DNA of 64,000 nt, taken from the NCBI GenBank assembly GCA_914767715.1, contig OU612065.1, positions 6,510,001-6,574,000 on the forward strand, read 5' to 3'. A program made the position numbers and the translations under genes. The notes under the pieces are model-generated. The model did no database searches. It was not told the DNA's origin and saw only the letters and a list, made by a program, of their open reading frames with translations. The DNA is from Membranipora membranacea (taxonomy: Eukaryota; Bryozoa; Gymnolaemata; Cheilostomatida; Membraniporidae). How positions within the stretch are numbered: the first letter of the stretch is position 1; each line of letters opens with the position of its first letter. Shown here in pieces: positions 24,402-36,009 of this stretch.

Positions 24402-25714
24402 TCTTCTTCTCTCACACTACAAATAAATGTGTAAAAGTTGCTTGTGGTCATTGGTAAAGAAGTCAAATGGAGAAGAAAAATATCAGTTCATTTATTTTAG
24501 CTCCATTATGACTTGCGTCTGGCACAATAGGCCTATAGATAATTCGCATGGTAGATTTGCTATCTACAGGTGGACAGTACACATATGATCTAATTATTTT
24601 TGATCCTGGGCTTGTCAAGTCAGATCATTGCTCAGTCAGGTGCAAGTGGCCTCGAGTATTCGGTTGAATTTGTATCTTGGCAGTTTCTTGCGTTAAATCA
24701 GTTGTTGAGAAGACAACTTGCAAATCCCTTTCTATAATTCTTTAATTTCGCTTGGTCGTAATAGTAACAACAGCAAACAAATTAAACAACTTTATGTATC
24801 TCCAGGAGACTTCAGCTCTACTGTGGGCTCACTTACTAATTAAATTGGGGCGGACATTGGAAATAGAGCATCAATTTTTCTCTGAATATCCAGCTTCTTT
24901 ACCATGCTAAGTAAATGCAGGACTCCAAAGAAACAATAGGCCTAACCTTAATTTACCGGGGAGTAACAGGTTACTCCTTGGCTTTACCTACGCATTCCTG
25001 TAATTAAGGTATCTGAACCAACTATATCCTAAAACAAGATTTCTTCCTTCTGTGGTTGCAGAGCAATACTGCAAGAGTCTGGTATTGTCTTTTGCAATAT
25101 CACTCCGACGTCACAGAGGGAGCAATATCTTGCACCATACAAACCAAGTTTGTTTGGGGGGTGTTAGATCAAGGACATGAGCAAGTATACATGCTTGAAA
25201 CTCCAGATGTCCTGCTCCCTGCTACTGATTGGAGTCTACATAAAAATGTGTCCAGTTAATGTCCATCTACCACACATCTCTGTAAAAGGGCCATCCGCTT
25301 ATGACAAACACCCATCTGGCAGTGCTAACTAGCTATCAATTTCATCTCGTAAGAATCTCGATGTGTGACTATAATGAATGCTCATCCGAATTACCTATCA
25401 GGATTGGCTTGGAGCATTATATTTGCTGTACCCCATCCCAGTTGGTCTGTTATCCTGGTGATGAGTGTCTGCAACCCATCCTTCTCTATTCGAACCCATC
25501 TACCTCTGTCAAATGCGTCTCCAGACGCCTTTCATGCAACAGGATGCCTATCCGGTGCTGGCACTCGGACAGCCGCCGGAGGCCTATTTGGGCAATCTCC
25601 AGATGCCACGCGGAAATCAAAGTGATTGTCAAATAGGCATCTGAATGGGTTCCAAGTATAGCAATGATTCTACCTCAGAGACTCCCTGGCCTGTCAGAAG
25701 CTTCACACCTTATA
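24402..25714. other. Interval upstream of ANAPC2
   Basis: No gene supported. It should contain the ANAPC2 promoter and any 5' UTR exon. About 25060-25260 resembles repeat sequence near 59490-59640. The open frames around 25301-25636 are GC-richer but show no family resemblance on either strand. Confidence 0.4.
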
Positions 25715-28700
25715 TTAAAGTGTTTGTAAAGGAACAGGTTTCTTGGTATCATTTTTGAGCTTGAAATCAGATTATGACCGCTATCACATATGCATTTGCA
25801 TATAAAATTAGTCATCAGGGTTATTTGGTTATTTTGGTAGGTTTGGGGGTTATAAGTTAACAACATTGAGTTGCCTACTCATGCACCGCCCAACTCCTCC
25901 AGGCGATTTGTGATGAGCCTGTTATTGGGGAAATACTGTAATATTAGTGACTCTTGTGGTCAGATAACAACTTTTGCAAATAAATGACGAAGTCACTCAC
26001 AAGTCTGTCTGATGACATAAAAGTTCAAAAGAAAGTACTATAATTTGTATACACACTATTTGATGAGTTGAGACCGCTAATCAAAACAACCTTTATATCT
26101 GTTTTGAGCCCATGTTGAAGAAAAGATTAGAAGAACCACTGTACATTACAATCAACAACTAAGACTAAGAAGCATTCCCTGTCAGCTGTTTTTCAAGCAT
26201 GAAAATGAGTGATTTTCATTTCAGACCGATGCGCTTGTTTGCTCTGTTAAAATAAGATTATAATGGAGCAATTGATTCTTCCTGCCGACAAAGCCTTGCT
26301 TATTTCAGATTCACCCAAAAATTGTCCATGCAATGCTTTATAGCTTGTACTAAATCTTGCAGTTTACCCAACACTAGCCTCCCAAATCAGATCCATACTG
26401 GCGAAATAACTCACAAAAACTCGACAAATTAATTTCCTAAGTGACGGTTGTGTGCAGTGACATGTGCTCTCATAAGACCTGCTGCACTCAGTCGGTAATA
26501 TTGATAGTGCTGAGTATCTGTGATGCACACAGATGGACAAGATCTAATGAAAAAATAGAAAGTTTCTCCAGGTATCCCACTGCTTACACGATTAGCAATA
26601 CTCCTCATTAGGAGGCAGTCAAATTCATTTACATTTTACATCACCCTGAAGTCCGAAACAACTAGATGACAAATTTATTGAGTTGAATTTACTTTGTGAC
26701 TTGTAATTTCTAGTCTTTAAACAATGTAAACAACTCAGTTTATCCAAAAAAACCTTGAGTGTTTAAACATCAGAATATTTGCAAAAATTGTTGAAAAGAT
26801 TGTCAAAACCTCAAATCACTCAGTATTAATCATTGCGTGCTTTGGATTTCAACATCATCCTAATGCCTGAAATGTCGAGACTTACAAAGAATTTATTTTA
26901 GATTTCTGTGTGATTTGGAAATACATATTTTCAAGGAAAACACACAATCTACCTGTGTAAATTTTGTATCTTCCATTGAAATTCTATTGAAATCCGCTAT
27001 TCATGAAGCTAATAATTGAAGCATATCACTGATTTTCATGCGGGCTGAAGACAGAGTTTGATTGGAATGTCATAGCCACAATCTCATTTATTCATCTTAT
27101 TAAATAACTAGGTGGCTCAATTTTATTCATGCATCAAATTATTCTCTTATTCTTCAGCTCCGTAATGATGTGCTTCTTTAGAAAATTGGTCCACTCTTAG
27201 TGCATTTTTTATCTATCGCAGTAGAGGCCTTCCTGAAAACGCTCACATCAAGCCAGACTAACGTTTTGTGACGTCAGAGAGCTGTTTGAGTGATCAGCCT
27301 ATTGTAAAATCAAAACAAACAGAGCTATCTTGTATTCAATACAGCAGAAAATCCATGGTGCAGATTTTCATCTTCCACTATGAGCCTTTGCATCCACATC
27401 TCAATTGCAACCTCATGGAAGGGCACTGGCATCCCCATCCCCAAATTTGAGATATAATGGTCCAAAAAGTCAGCTTATTTGTGTGATTTCTGCAAATGTA
27501 GGTCAACACAGAGCACTGAACTAAGGCTATATTGTGTAGTAAGGTATTTTATGAAAGGCCCCCATTGGGTACAATGCCCCACTGAAATCCACTGGCTAAG
27601 TAAACAAACTTGGAATTTTATACTACAACAAGCACGGCGGTGTGTGTGTTCGATTGAGAATAAATGACACATGCTATAAACTGAGGTAAGACGCAGGTCA
27701 GATAATAAAATAATTGAGCGATAGCTGAGTCATCGGCTGCACGAAGTTGGTGAAAATAGGGTGACGACGGAAAGGAGATCAAGAATTTTTAGACCTTAGC
27801 ATTCCAATTTGTTTTAGCTTTAGACTTTAGATAAAGCTTTAGACATTAACTGTGTTACTGTTCTCACATTCTTGAAACTGACAAGCTTATCAGTATGCCT
27901 GCGTGCCGTTATGTATAATAATGTGAACTTTACTAAAACTTTCGGTGAGGACCTGCTGTTTGCCATCCATTGTATATTTTATATTTGGAGATTTTTAATT
28001 GATCCAACTTTATCAGCAGACAAATATTCTATGTGATGATAAAGTTCTAAATAATGTTCTGGGTAGATGGCATGCCGAGGTAAATCAAAAAAATACTGTG
28101 CTGCGGCTAACTGTGACAAAGATTCTTTTTATTTGTTTAAATAGCCAGAAAATCAACCACATTTTTATTTACACAAATTTTTGCTGATTAATGTAAATCA
28201 AAATCCATTTGTCATCAATTATTGTAATGTCCATTGAAATATTATTGTCTTTCTGCTTGAGAAACAAGCCTACCTCTACATGCATGTCTTCCACGGTCAG
28301 TTCTTGGGAAGAAACCTATTCCTTCACCATCAGTTGCCTGCTCTATTCCTCCAGAATAGCCCCAGAAGCTTCATTCTCTGAATCAACAGATCTGTCACTT
28401 ACATGAGTTATCTGATGACATTATTGCCATTGAAATATTTTGCGCAAAACTAAAGATCGTGAATTTAATAATGTGTGTTGAATAATTGACAAATTGATCG
28501 TAGCTAATAAACTCTGGCTTTGTGAATTGGGGCTTGTATCATTCCTGTAATGGATGTTTATACGATGAGCATATTTTGCAATCATCATCATGAGGTAATT
28601 TATTATGAGCCACAATAATGTTTGTTTTGACAGCAATGTGATAATTTATGTGGGGAGAGCCTTGTCAAAGATTATAAAACATTGGCCATGTAGAGAAAAC

Positions 28701-29742
28701 CGCATCCACTAGGATACTGTGTGTAGTCAACAAAGATGTTGATGCGTGACCTATTTAGCTAAAGTTGTTGAGGAATTTCTATCAACACAGCGCACTAACA
28801 GCTCTGTGACGTCAAATATCACACCCTTTTCAGCGTTAATTTTATGCGAGCGTTTTTAGGAAGGCCTCTACTGCGATAGATATATAATGCACTTAGAGTG
28901 GATCAATTTTTTAAGAAGCATATCATTTCGGAGGTAAAGAATCAGAGAATAATGTGATGCATAAGTAATATTGAGCCACCTAGTGGTTTAATGTAAACAA
29001 AACCTTGAAATACTTAGCGATGTATTGATCTGCCTTTATATTGCCGATTTCTATCTCGAGCAGTAACCATGGTTAACAGAAGATGTTGTATCTGCCAAAG
29101 CACTGTGGGTTATTTCCAGTGGCCGAAATCATACAGATTTAAACTTGAGCGGTGTGACTACCTCAGAGATATTTTCCCTCTGATCATCACTCGACGTCGA
29201 CGTGCTACAAATGCCTCCTAAATGATATTCAAGCTCGCTCTCACCAGAGCTGTTAATCTCCCTGTAATTTTCATTCTCACTCTCGGATGAGCTAGAGCTG
29301 TAATTTTTTGCCATGATCGATTTAGATCGTTAGCTTTGTCATTGAATTATGAAATGTCATACACTATCCCATTTTACCAGCTAAACCACATGGGACAGAT
29401 AGATAATGCCTTGTATTCACCCATTCATTCAATAGATAAATTCTTTGTGTTTTGATATCACATGCAGAATATCAAAACATCTGTGTCATAACAATGCGCC
29501 TTAGTTACAAAGTACTGTATATTCCCATGATAATCTGAGGTACTGAAAAGGTACTATTTTCAACAAGTGATCACAACTCCAAAGGAAACAAATAGTACCT
29601 TTTTAGTACCTTCTCATCCCAACTTTGAGGTCAAATAAGTCTTAACTGGGCAACAGGCTGCCTTTGAACATAGAATAATGTTCTAAACTAGACAGATCTC
29701 TAGAATGATACCAAAAAACCTGATCCTTTACAAACACTTTAA
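25715..29742. mobile_element. 4.0 kb TTAA-flanked DNA transposon with a nested element
   Basis: Ends TTAA|AGTGTTTGTAAAGGAACAGG and inverse CCTGATCCTTTACAAACACT|TTAA; TIRs with the subterminal TGGTATCATT extend over about 40 bp. The same element family is present at 42228-44387 in the opposite orientation. On the minus strand 29314-29129 encodes an acidic Ser/Glu-rich start (MAKNYSSSSSESENENYRE). On the plus strand 29069-29221 is a small cysteine-containing frame (RRCCICQSTVGYFQWPKS). A second TIR element (27108-28983) is inserted inside. No intact transposase core was found. Confidence 0.78.
27108..28983. mobile_element. TIR element nested inside the 4 kb TTAA transposon
   Basis: Arms of about 190 bp start CTAGGTGGCTCAA and end TTGAGCCACCTAG, with matching inner motifs (CGCAGTAGAGGCCTTCCT, GTGACGTCA). 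The homologous TTAA element at 42228-44387 lacks this block, which defines the insertion. TA at both borders would fit a TA target site. Internal short open frames show no recognisable transposase. Confidence 0.75.
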
Positions 29743-29766
29743 TTGACGCAAAGAACCAACAAGTAT

Positions 29767-29985
29767 TACCCCAGAAAGCAGGGAGGATGGGTGGTATATC
29801 TCACTCATAGGCATCTGGAGTTACAAACATTGTAAAAGACACAGCTTATTAGAGTGAACAGAGTGCAAAAGTTTAAGTGAGTGATTTTGTTTGAAACTCA
29901 AGTGTGCTACACCTTGAGAGGGAAAGGGGGTGGTTGATACTGGACATGCTTGTAACTCCAGATGCCTATGATCTCACTCTCCCTG
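29767..29985. repeat. Short inverted-repeat element
   Basis: ATAGGCATCTGGAGTTACAA and its inverse TTGTAACTCCAGATGCCTAT lie about 120 bp apart. A related CTCCAGATGCCTATG fragment occurs near 61670. Confidence 0.6.
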
Positions 29986-30333
29986 AGTAAGTTTAGAGTT
30001 CTTTGAGTACTAGCTAGCTGGTTAGTCAAACATGGGTAATAGTCGACAGTGGGCAAGGACCATATCAATATAACCATACTTCTGGCTCTGGTCTAGGTTT
30101 TATGATTATTGATGAGTTACTTCATGACTTATACTTACATCAACTTACATCAAAGACGACATCACGCTAGACCGCCTAGGGGCGTGCCTCAGTTTTTGAA
30201 CATGACTACATAAGGTTTGGACATTGTTCCAGAATACCATCCCATGGGTAGGGCATTTGGGTTCAGAGTGGGTATATGTACCCATCCAGTAGGGCATCAG
30301 TAGTATTGTCCTCTGATTGTCCTTAGATTTTCA

Positions 30334-33060
30334 TATCCCGTATGGTCCGGGGCAGAAAACTGTTATGAAAACAGTTCCCTGTGGCAGCGATAGAGCGTGG
30401 CTCGTTCCGTGTTTGTGATCTTGTCGAGACTGTAGTATGGGGCTGGTTTATTATTTCATCGTAGGATGAGCAGAGTGCAGGGTGGGCCTCCTCTCTTGGC
30501 AGAGAGACTTGTATGCAATCAGTCTGGCTCTCTCCGGTGCCCAGTAGAGAGCTCGTCTGATCATCCCAATCTGCTTTCTGGCGCTGCAGATTTTGTCGGC
30601 TATGTGGTCAGTGAACTTAAGGTCTGACTGCAGTATCACTCCCAAGTATTTGCAGTGATCTGTGTGCTCCAGCGCTATATTGTCCATAGTGTACTCTGGG
30701 ACTGTTCTCTGAGGATGGAAGGCAATAATCTTACACTTCTTAGCATTAAAACTCATCCCCCAGGTTTTAGCCCAGGTGTTCAGTGACTCCAAGTTGGCTT
30801 GAAATCTCTCCTCATCATTTGTGTTGTCTACATTTTGGCACATCAGGGTATCATCAGCAAAGAGGCCAACAGAGCAATCAACATGACCGGGGAGATCGTT
30901 GATATACACCAAAAACAACACTGGACCCAACACCGAGCCCTGTGGGACTCCGGATGTCACTGGAAGGGATTCAGATTTAGCTCCATCCAGCACCACTGTC
31001 TGCGATAGGTTACACAGGAAGTCATGTATCCAGTCCAACAGGTAGCTTTCCATACCAGGTATGTCCGTCAGTTTTTGCATTAGCAATGCATGGGGTACGC
31101 GGTCAAAGGCCTTTGACAGGTCCAAGACTGCTGCGTGCACACTGAACTTCTTGTCGGTTGCTCCTATGATCTCATGCAAAGTGGCGCATATCTGAGTTTC
31201 ACATGAGAGCCCTTTCCTGAAACCATGTTGTCTATTGTGGAGCCAACTCTCAATCTTCTCCAGAAGGTTTCTCAGCACAACATGTTCAAGCAGTTTACAG
31301 GGTATGCTTGTGAGAGAGATTGGTCGGTAATTGTTTGTGTTCTGTTTGCTCCCGCTTTTATGAATGGGCGTCACATTAGCGGTCTTCCATTCAGCTGGCA
31401 GTTTGCCAAATGTTAGAGATTTGTTGAAGATCAGGGACAAGCAACCTGCAGTCTGCTCAGTGTCTAAAGTGAGGTCTTCCTTTTTCAAGCCATCAGGGCC
31501 TGGAGCTTTTCCAGACTTCAGGCTATTTAGAAGTTTAATCACACCGTATACTTCTATCTCTCCGCAGTTGGGTTTGTGTGATGCAGGATCCTGGCCGTGG
31601 AGGGCATGTGACTTATTGAACTGGTTGTGAAAGTGAGTGTTTAAGATTGTGGAGCATACTGCAGGGTCATCAGTGATGTCACCATCTGTATTGAGCAGTG
31701 AGATATGCTGTTTTGGTCTCTGTCCTCTCAGATGTCTGTAGAAGGGTTTGCTGTTTCCCTCCAGCAGGGGCTTACACAATCTGCTCTCCACATAGGTTCG
31801 CTTTGCTTTGTTAAAGTGCTTTTTGGCTTCTCTCCTCTTGCTCTTGTAAAGCGCCCCACTGGTAGTATCACTCTGCTTTTCCTTCCATTCGTTGTACAGT
31901 TGTCTCTCCTTTGCAACCAGCTTGCGGCATTTCTTGTCAAACCAGACTGGTTCTTCATGCGGCTTAGAGCTCACAACCGTGGTGGGTACACAATCGTTGA
32001 TGGACTTTTTAATTCCTAGTGATAAGTGATTCCACATTTCATCAACGTCGTAGATGTTTGCCAGGTCATGTTTCAATCTCCACATCTCATCACTGAATTT
32101 GTCTAAATCAGCTTTATGGTACTGTTTGACTGTGTGTAGTGGTTTCTTCGTCACTTGCATTTTGGCATCTATAGTTGCCTGGCTGATGCCGTGGTCACTA
32201 AGTCCAGGGTATATGACTTCTACATCATGCACCACCTGAGAATCGTTGGTGCAGAGTAGGTCCAGAGTGTTTCCCTGTATGTGAGTTGGTTCCATAACCA
32301 GTTGGGCCATGTCAAACAGGGGGGGTCTTTCAATTAGAAAGAGCGATCCTTTACTAAAGCAAGTTATCACTATCACATCGCTCCAAAATTATCACTCACT
32401 TGGTGTTTCAATTAGACAAAATCGCTCTCAAATCGTTCACTCAGAATGTATATAGTTCCATCAAGTGAGTGAGCGATCTGAAAGCGAGAGCGGCCTAGCA
32501 GGTATCACTCACTCAGGGAGTGAACAATCAAATTGTGATTTTGGCTGTTTCTTATTGAAAGACCCCCCTGGTTGAGAAGGGCAAGGAAACTCTGTTTTAG
32601 TCTGTGTTCTTGTGTGTGAGGTTTGACAGTTCCATTCTGCCAGTTAGTACCTGGTAGGTTCATGTCACCCACCAACACTATGTGGTCTGTAGGATATTTT
32701 GCACATATCTCTTCTAGGGCATTGGCCAGGGTATCAAAACATCTGTTGTGTTGGGGTTTGTAGTAGCAGCCAATGATCATTTTCTTCTTCACACGTACAA
32801 AGATGAGTTCAGTATCATCCGGATTGTTGAATGCTATCTCGGTAGTTGGGAGTTTCTGGACAACTGCTATTAGGATTCCACCCCCATGGATGTTCCTGTC
32901 TTTACGATAGATTAACTTAGAGTTGTAGTCAAATATCTGATGATTTTTGATCGTGTCATCAATATGGGTTTCAGTAATGCATACAATGTCTTTGTCATGA
33001 GTTACAGATAAGTTATAGATAATCATTGAACAGGGAGAATTAACTCAACTGGTTATAGCT
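30334..33060 (-). mobile_element. Non-LTR retrotransposon (APE-type LINE), 5'-truncated, broken by a MITE
   Basis: The minus frame 33026-32570 is apurinic-like endonuclease (ITETHID, HGGGILIAV, LVGDMNLPGTNW). The frame 32318-30451 continues with the endonuclease end (GLSDHGISQ) and a reverse transcriptase: GKAPGPDGL, NYRPISLTSIPCKLLE, QHGFRKGLSCETQ, DLSKAFDRVPH, SGVPQGSVLGPVLF and the catalytic FADD (a variant of YADD). The layout fits the CR1/L2/Jockey-like group. A 251 bp TIR element (32319-32569) splits the endonuclease, and the first ORF is missing, so the copy is dead. The long RT frame is otherwise intact, implying a fairly recent insertion. Confidence 0.92.
32319..32569. mobile_element. 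MITE inserted in LINE endonuclease
   Basis: Starts GGGGGGTCTTTCAATTAGAAA and ends with the inverse TTATTGAAAGACCCCCC. The interior has repeated (A)TCACTCACT modules and TTTCAATTAGA near 32405. Removing it rejoins the LINE endonuclease reading (LALLNQ to LFDMAQLV). Confidence 0.85.
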
Positions 33061-33682
33061 TTCGATCAAGCTCTCTTCTCTTCAGGAACGGTATCAACAG
33101 TTAAAAAAACTTACGTGCGTGACCTCCAGTAACAGTTTATAAGTGTCCAGACACTGCACAGTCTCCTCCTTTGGATCAAGCTGAGTCTTTCATAGTTTAT
33201 TTAGTAATCTTCTTCCCTTTTTTAAATGGATTTTGCATAGCACTGATTCTTTTTTAATCTCCCTGGTCTTTGTATGGATTCACATTGGTACTCCCATAAG
33301 AAATAGTGGGAAAACATACTGAGATCCCTGCTATTTCAAACGAAAATATGAAGCCTTGACCCAAAATCATATAGCACAATTCCTGAGAACTGTCAATATG
33401 AATGAGGCAGTTCACAATCACGTCCATCAGCTTTATGCACTTTAAGTTTCACAGGCTTTGCCATTATAAAGTATTTCATTGTTCAATGTTTTCCAAAAGA
33501 ATCAAGTAACCGTAACCAGTCAAGTAAACAGCCACAAGTTTTCCCAACTCAACAGTTGCTGCAAGAACCTGCGTTTATAACAAGCAAATTATCGGCAAGT
33601 ATTATTAAAAGCAATAGCATTTTATTTTCTCATATTGGCTAGTGGTTGTTGTTGTTACTGGGAGAAAGAAGGTTAAACTTAA

Positions 33683-34253
33683 TTAAAGGGCAACCAAGGT
33701 TTCAAACAAGTTCTAATCAATTGATTAGGAGTAGGAGGTGGCTCAGTGGTTAGAGCGCCAGTCCTTCAGCGTGCAAGTGTTGAAGGTTGTGGGTTCGAAT
33801 CCCACTGCAGTCCACTGACTACTGGGAGTTGTTGGACCCCCAGGTGTGCTCTGACCTGCCTAAAAACTGAGAGCAAATTGGCGCAGTCATTGCAGCCTTG
33901 CCCTTAAGGCACACACTATTTCACCACCACGATGTGGTGAGTGACTAACCATTGGGATTTTAACCAACATTTTTTTAACCAACGATAGCAGATAGATTGC
34001 ACCTTCTGCATAGGGAAGAAGAAAAAATCTAATTCGGATGATTATTCAGCCAGAATTCCTGTGAAACAATTCATTGATCAGGTACTCAAACTCAGCTAAA
34101 ATAGAATACCACAGAGTAGTTTCCTGTTCCTGTTATTATTTAGCCTGTGCTCTATCATTATAACAATAATGTCTTGGAAACAAAGCTGATGCTGCCTATC
34201 ACATTATTTACTTCCCACTAATGCATTGCTACGAAACCTTGTTTGCCCTTTAA
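33683..34253. mobile_element. TTAA-flanked MITE (AGGGCAACC family), copy 2, split by a SINE
   Basis: TTAA|AGGGCAACCAAGGTTTC at the left and TTTGCCCT|TTAA at the right. After about 45 bp the sequence is interrupted by a tRNA-derived SINE (about 33730-33990), then continues as in the other copies (CCTTCTGCATAGGGAAGAAG). Confidence 0.85.
33730..33990 (+). repeat. tRNA-derived SINE nested in the MITE
   Basis: Head with A box GTGGCTCAGTGGTTAGAGC and B box GTGGGTTCGAATCCCAC, then the family body (GGTGTGCTCTGACCTGCC, AACTGAGAGCAAATTGGCGC) and a TTTTAACCAAC tail. Confidence 0.85.
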
Positions 34254-34433
34254 GAGCAAGGACAATCAGAGGACAATACTGGATGGGTACTTGTACCCGC
34301 TCCCCTTAACCCAAATGCCCTACCCATGGGATGGTATTCTGGAACAATGTCCAAACCTTATGTAGTTATGTCCAAAAACTGAGGCACGCCCCCTAGGCAG
34401 TCTAGCGTGATGTCGTCTTTGATGTAAGCAAGT

Positions 34434-35043
34434 ATTAGTTAGTTCATTCATTGCACCTGCCTGTTAATTCTGAAAATAGTTGGTACAAGCCCAGAAGTTG
34501 AGTGCCCCAGTAGGCTCGAGCACTGGGGCACTCAACTACTGAACTTGCACCAAGCCAAACAAGCTCAGACGGCAATCGAACTACTATCGGAATACACATC
34601 TCAACTCCAATGCAGAGTAGCAGGCTGGGTGGACAAAGATAAGCTCACCCACCCATTGCCTATGAAATGTGGTTGGGGCTGACTCATTATTAGTGTGGGG
34701 CCATAGCTAAGTCTGCAACTTGAGCAACAAGCGGTAATGTACACTCTGCCAATCCAATACAATGTATGGCCGACGATCAACCTCATGCTTGTCACTTGAG
34801 ACTGATGCCTGCTCTATGTATTGGAGCAGGTACTCTCGGCTTGTCAACAAGTGCCGATCACCATTATTTTCAATGTGATCTGCATGCACCCCTTGAATAA
34901 TAAGCCTCACTACTATCTGTCTTGCCTAGAGATGTAATCTCTAAATCCTTTCCTTGTTCCAACTGAGTCAAATAAGCATAATTTTCTGCTACGGAGCTCA
35001 AAAATTGTGTCCGATATGACCCTGCTTAGCAACTTGTAAATTT
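34434..35043. other. Interval before the dispanin-like exon, with a hairpin
   Basis: Contains a perfect 16-bp-arm hairpin at 34496-34537 (AGTTGAGTGCCCCAGT and inverse) with further imperfect pairing outside it. No gene supported. Presumably also the promoter side of the exon at 35062. Confidence 0.5.
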
Positions 35044-35061
35044 ATGATTACCCTAATAGGT

Positions 35062-35223
35062 ATGGAGGGATACGATCAGAACAAGACAGATCAGAGCTCT
35101 GGAGTTAGTGGGACTCCCTATTACTCTCAGCAACCGTACTCACCCATTGTAGCACCTCCACCGGTATCTGTTGTGTACAGCATGCAGCCAGATCCTGAAC
35201 ATGGCGCATCAACTGTGAATCTG
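35062..35223 (+). CDS. Orphan first coding exon of a dispanin (CD225)-like gene
   Basis: 54 codons from ATG (35062; an in-frame ATG also at 35044) to a GTATGT donor at 35224, ending in phase 0. The product is Tyr/Pro/Ser-rich (GTPYYSQQPYSPIVAPPPVS), like the proline-rich N-terminal tails of CD225/dispanin proteins. No CD225 exon follows within the next kilobase. The dispanin exon at 45914 starts in phase 0, so this could be an alternative first exon of gene A or a relict of a third paralogue. Coding status rests on composition and the donor site only. Confidence 0.45.
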
Positions 35224-36009
35224 GTATGTGTATGATATTAATATAACATAGTTCGACTTTGATTTTCGAGTCGGTCCAGCCAATCCTTAATCTCTCTCAG
35301 CTATTTGATATAATATGTCAGAATGGCCATTTAGTTTATGTGTTAGGGGTATATTTTCAGTTGCAGCCAAAGAGATACACCTTAGATAAACTGATAAACC
35401 TTAATTTTAAACCTGAGGGGTAATCTGCCACAAATGGATACAAGTTGTGTCAATATTTCCTCTGACCACGGATTGGTACTGGAAAAAGTCCTACAAGTAT
35501 TATTTTCAGCCGACTAGAACCTGATATTTCATTTAATTGTGGAACTACTTTATCCGCAAAAGCCCCCATATTTACAGAAAATTCCCCTTCAGGCATCACG
35601 TCACACATTAGACTAATAAGTAATAGTATTCTATTCTATGCTGAATGAAAAACACTTGTGATGCCACATATTTACTAGCTTGAGTCATCTAGAACTTGGC
35701 TGGTTCCACTCATGATTGTCATTATAAGGAAATCCAATCATCATCATCACAATCACATAGCATTCATTATATTCCGCGTCTATTATTATACATCGGCTTG
35801 TATAGTCAGCAATGGTATCTCTATGAACCTATGCCCATAAAGATCAAATTACACTATGTTGAGAGCCTTACTTAGCCTTCCTTCATTATGCAGTTTGGAT
35901 GTTGGGCAGAACCTTGCAAAATATGATGTCATCGAAGTAGAGTTTACGATAGCTGTTGTTTTTTAGTAGAGGCGTTGTCATTACATATAAACATTTTCAC
36001 TACTATAGA
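35224..36009. other. Non-coding interval after the orphan exon
   Basis: AT-rich; no coding frame, TIR or RNA gene recognised. Confidence 0.4.

Larger units (their letters stand above)
30148..34433. repeat. Inverted-repeat pair enclosing a LINE and a TTAA MITE
   Basis: About 30148-30326 and 34256-34433 are inverted copies sharing AAGACGACATCACGCTAGAC, GGGGCGTGCCTCAGTTTTT and CCATCCCATGGGTAGGGCATT. Between them lie a LINE (30334-33060) and a TTAA MITE that ends exactly at the inner edge of the right arm. The arms may be the ends of a large DNA element that received these insertions, or two independent inverted copies of one repeat. Confidence 0.7.

Noticed and set aside
25301-25636. Overlapping plus-strand frames of 86 and 111 codons as a gene
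   Set aside because: No motif, no splice context and no family resemblance on either strand; length is compatible with chance in a GC-richer patch.
30451-32376. 641-codon minus-strand frame as a host gene
   Set aside because: Reverse-transcriptase motifs (GVPQGSVLGP, FADD) and the endonuclease continuation upstream show it is a LINE ORF; its first ~20 codons are read from the inserted MITE.
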